Shown here: piece after piece, positions 63,520 to 64,000 of the stretch
Layout: each line of letters starts with the position of its first letter
Numbering within the stretch: position 1 is the first letter of the stretch
Made by a program: the position numbers and the translations under genes
The notes under the pieces: generated by a model
Seen by the model: the letters and a program-made list of their open reading frames with translations, nothing else
What the model was told of the DNA's origin: nothing
The model's database searches: none
Assembly (NCBI RefSeq): GCF_009909195.1
Contig: NZ_JAAAMU010000023.1
Coordinates: forward strand, 38,635 to 102,634
Length of the DNA: 64,000 nucleotides
Reading direction: 5' to 3'
Origin: Paenibacillus sacheonensis
Lineage (GTDB): Bacteria; Bacillota; Bacilli; Paenibacillales; Paenibacillaceae

Positions 63520-63800
63520 GGCATGCATCGCAATCTGCAGTTCTATGGCAACAATGAGCGACGCATTGGCAACTATAGCAACATCCGTGGCTCGTCCCCT
63601 ATAGCAACAATCTGCGGCTCATTGTCCTCTATAGCAACAATTATGGCAACAATGAGCGACTCATTGGCCCAATAGCAACCATCTGCGGCTCGTCCTCTAT
63701 AAACCATCTGCGGCCCATTGGCCCAATAGCAACATTCCGCGGCTCTTCCTCAATAGCAACAATCAGCGGCTCGTCCTCAATAGCAGCAATCGGAGACCCA
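63520..63800. repeat. Degenerate 26-30 bp tandem repeat
   Basis: About nine units built on TAGCAACAATCTGCGGCTCG with variable tails (CCTCTA, TTGGCCCAA, CCTCAA). Unit lengths differ, so it is a decayed minisatellite. It lies between the 63291 repeat and the IS3 end. No gene is seen in 63119-63852. Confidence 0.8.
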
Positions 63801-63852
63801 TTGGCGTTCCGCGATAACGAATCGCGACATGCGGAAAAAGCAGCCGACCAGG

Positions 63853-64000
63853 TGAAGTGACCCCAAAAAGTTAGACATATTTTATTTAGGCAACTTGCAG
63901 GGCATGAGTTCGGTATTGTACCGGACTCATGCCTTTTAGTTTGGACTTGATTCGTTTGTGATTGTAGTACGCCATGTATTGTGCAAGCTCTTGCTTGAAA
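63853..64000 (-). mobile_element. 3' end of an IS3-family (IS150-type) insertion sequence, cut by the window edge
   Basis: Terminal sequence TGAAGTGACCCCAAAAAGTT starts near 63853, the usual GACCCCNAAAAGT-type inverted repeat of IS3/IS150 elements, followed inward by the end of the transposase frame. The other end lies beyond 64000, so its length and target duplication cannot be seen. Confidence 0.88.
63886..63999 (-). CDS. IS3-family transposase OrfB, C-terminal 37 residues
   Basis: Reads FKQELAQYMAYYNHKRI then KSKLKGMSPVQYRTHA to a stop at 63886. The YYNxxRIxxKLKGMSPVQYR block is the C-terminal signature of the DDE integrase domain of IS3-family transposases; it lies past the last catalytic Glu. 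The gene is partial only because the window ends. Confidence 0.92.
   Translation of the reverse strand, partial: FKQELAQYMAYYNHKRIKSKLKGMSPVQYRTHALQVA

Noticed and set aside
63520..63800. Possible CRISPR array
   Set aside because: Unit lengths vary between 26 and 30, and the units are degenerate head-to-tail repeats rather than repeat-spacer.

Overview
The window reads as chromosome of a spore-forming, GC-rich Firmicute of the Paenibacillaceae type (Paenibacillus/Cohnella-like). Grounds: strong AGGAGG ribosome-binding sites, lipoprotein sugar-binding proteins with LplA/LplB/LplC-type permeases, YesM/YesN two-component pairs, a YesS-like membrane AraC regulator, CcpA-type cre sites, a YozG/YoaS-like pair, HelD, MntABCD and a small gene behind a forespore-type promoter. 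No rRNA, tRNA or CRISPR was seen.

Layout. 1-42.9 kb is almost entirely on the minus strand and is dominated by polysaccharide use: two paralogous multi-domain secreted glycosidases (2-2167, cut by the window edge, and 15208-19245), three sugar ABC importers without their own ATPase (6.8-10.5, 19.3-23.0 and 33.6-36.7 kb), each beside a different regulator (YesS-like at 11.7-13.9, YesMN-like pairs at 23.1-26.5 and 37.1-40.5 kb), an alpha-L-rhamnosidase (GH78), a beta-galactosidase (GH2) and an alpha-L-fucosidase (GH29). Extracellular enzymes would cut a branched plant or microbial polysaccharide, the importers would take up oligosaccharides, and the cytoplasmic GH78, GH2 and GH29 enzymes would trim rhamnose, galactose and fucose. 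A TolB-like propeller, a DUF2975/XRE pair, a CPA1 antiporter and a PhyH-type dioxygenase are interspersed. 43-64 kb is mixed: TetR plus MMPL exporter, a GH43 remnant, a manganese importer operon with DtxR/MntR-type boxes, a divergent surface-glycan cluster (three glycosyltransferases against a sugar-nucleotide transferase and UDP-glucose dehydrogenase), helD, a frameshifted DUF6688-like gene, chrA, a VanZ-like gene, a stand-alone LexA-type DNA-binding protein with its own SOS box, and the end of an IS3-family element.

The most novel signal is not a gene. Four intergenic copies of a 184-186 bp element (11109-11293, 41185-41370, 56105-56289, 63291-63474), plus a half copy at 46610-46683 and a solo unit at 11421-11444, are built from a 24-nt module CTAACG-N11-CGTTATT. 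Two modules lie in direct orientation exactly 50 bp apart, followed by two in inverted orientation 50-51 bp apart. Three of the four complete copies sit beside a minisatellite-like or low-complexity tract, and the half copy abuts a truncated GH43 gene. I do not recognise this family.
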